Assembly (NCBI RefSeq): GCF_003627815.1
Contig: NZ_CP032698.1
Coordinates: forward strand, 62,001 to 126,000
DNA length: 64,000 nucleotides
Origin: Streptomyces hundungensis
GTDB lineage: Bacteria; Actinomycetota; Actinomycetes; Streptomycetales; Streptomycetaceae
Direction: 5' to 3'
Below the pieces are notes generated by a model. That model was not told the origin of the DNA, made no database searches, and was given only the letters and a program-made list of their open reading frames with translations. The translations under genes were made by a program, and so were the position numbers. Each line of letters begins with the position of its first letter. Position 1 is the stretch's first letter. Below, in pieces: positions 63,799-64,000 of this stretch.

Positions 63799-64000
63799 TC
63801 AGCGAGCTGGCCGTCGCGGTCGTCGGCGGGGGTGCCGGTTCGAGCACCCCCGCTGGCTGGCGCGCTCGCGCAGCTGCTTCACGCGCCGGCGCTGGTGCTC
63901 GGGGCTGAACGCGTTGACGTACTGCCCGCGCGGCCCCGTCAGCAGCCCTTCGGCGATCAGCTGGCGTACGGCGGCCGCGGCCTCCTTGCCGCCGATGTCG
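63799..64000 (-). CDS. Partial gene, C-terminal part, unknown helix-turn-helix-like protein
   Basis: The frame enters from the right edge and reads DIGGKEAAAAVRQLIAEGLL, TGPRGQYVNAFSPEHQRRRV, KQLRERASQRG and a basic tail to a stop at 63799. The first 40 residues look like the second half of a winged helix (recognition helix then a turn to a beta hairpin). Third-position bias supports coding. The start and most of the protein lie outside the window. Confidence 0.5.
   Translation of the reverse strand, partial: DIGGKEAAAAVRQLIAEGLLTGPRGQYVNAFSPEHQRRRVKQLRERASQRGCSNRHPRRRPRRPAR

Overview
The window reads as accessory DNA from a Streptomyces-like actinomycete: very high G+C, strong third-position G/C bias, many GTG and TTG starts, and long runs of genes overlapping by four bases (ATGA or GTGA). 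No rRNA, tRNA, CRISPR array or core housekeeping operon was seen. A large plasmid, an integrative element or a chromosome arm would all fit; no replication initiator, partition locus, integrase or telomere is visible to decide.

Region 1 (1-30.3 kb) is one long transfer and surface-appendage locus. Three genes read leftward (1-2.7 kb). After a repeat-bearing 1.1 kb gap, a rightward operon encodes a Gram-positive type IV secretion-like machine: TcpC/VirB8-like protein, small membrane protein, TcpE/VirB3-like protein, VirB4-like ATPase, VirB6-like protein, a lytic transglycosylase fused to NlpC/P60, a VirD4/TraG-like coupling ATPase and a replication-relaxation protein. It continues with a lipoprotein and a secreted protein into a complete Tad-type pilus set: CpaB-like SAF protein, CpaE-like ATPase, CpaF, TadB, TadC, a small pilin candidate, three TadE/TadG-like pseudopilins and a prepilin peptidase. 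Inside this set sits a 1126-residue membrane protein with external LysM domains and a cytoplasmic BTAD-type regulator domain.

Region 2 (30.4-32.7 kb) is a nest of insertion-sequence debris: an IS3 fragment, an IS21 remnant split by a complete IS630 element, and an IS5-type fragment.

Region 3 (33.1-46.6 kb) is a compact biosynthetic cluster. It holds a decayed acyl-CoA carboxyltransferase gene, an AhpD-like protein, an AT-ACP protein, a KS-CLF-KR-DH megasynthase, an SDR, a WS/DGAT-type acyltransferase, a DinB/mycothiol-type protein, an alpha/beta hydrolase and a GMC oxidoreductase. The domain content (KR and DH, no ER seen, KS paired with a cysteine-less CLF) suggests an iterative polyene or PUFA/hglE-like chain builder followed by lipid-type tailoring. 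A 5'-truncated cytochrome P450 lies 5.5 kb further on.

Region 4 (46.6-55.5 kb) is a second transposon graveyard: IS256 ends and halves interrupted by a complete IS21-like element that carries an S1-domain gene, an IS3 element inserted into the start of the P450 gene, and IS5 and serine-hydrolase fragments.

Region 5 (55.6-64 kb) looks more chromosomal: an MMPL transporter and a DUF2993 protein diverge from a TetR regulator over two operator-like repeats, followed by a Tat-exported protein, another IS3 element, a membrane serine/threonine kinase and a partial gene at the edge.

Several reading frames (near 355, 6447, 36490 and 61280, and less clearly 31340 and 33575) are broken by apparent loss of one or two bases, mostly in or beside G/C runs. 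Either the assembly undercalls homopolymers or decay is real; where the two flanking halves look intact the genes are annotated as probable full-length products.
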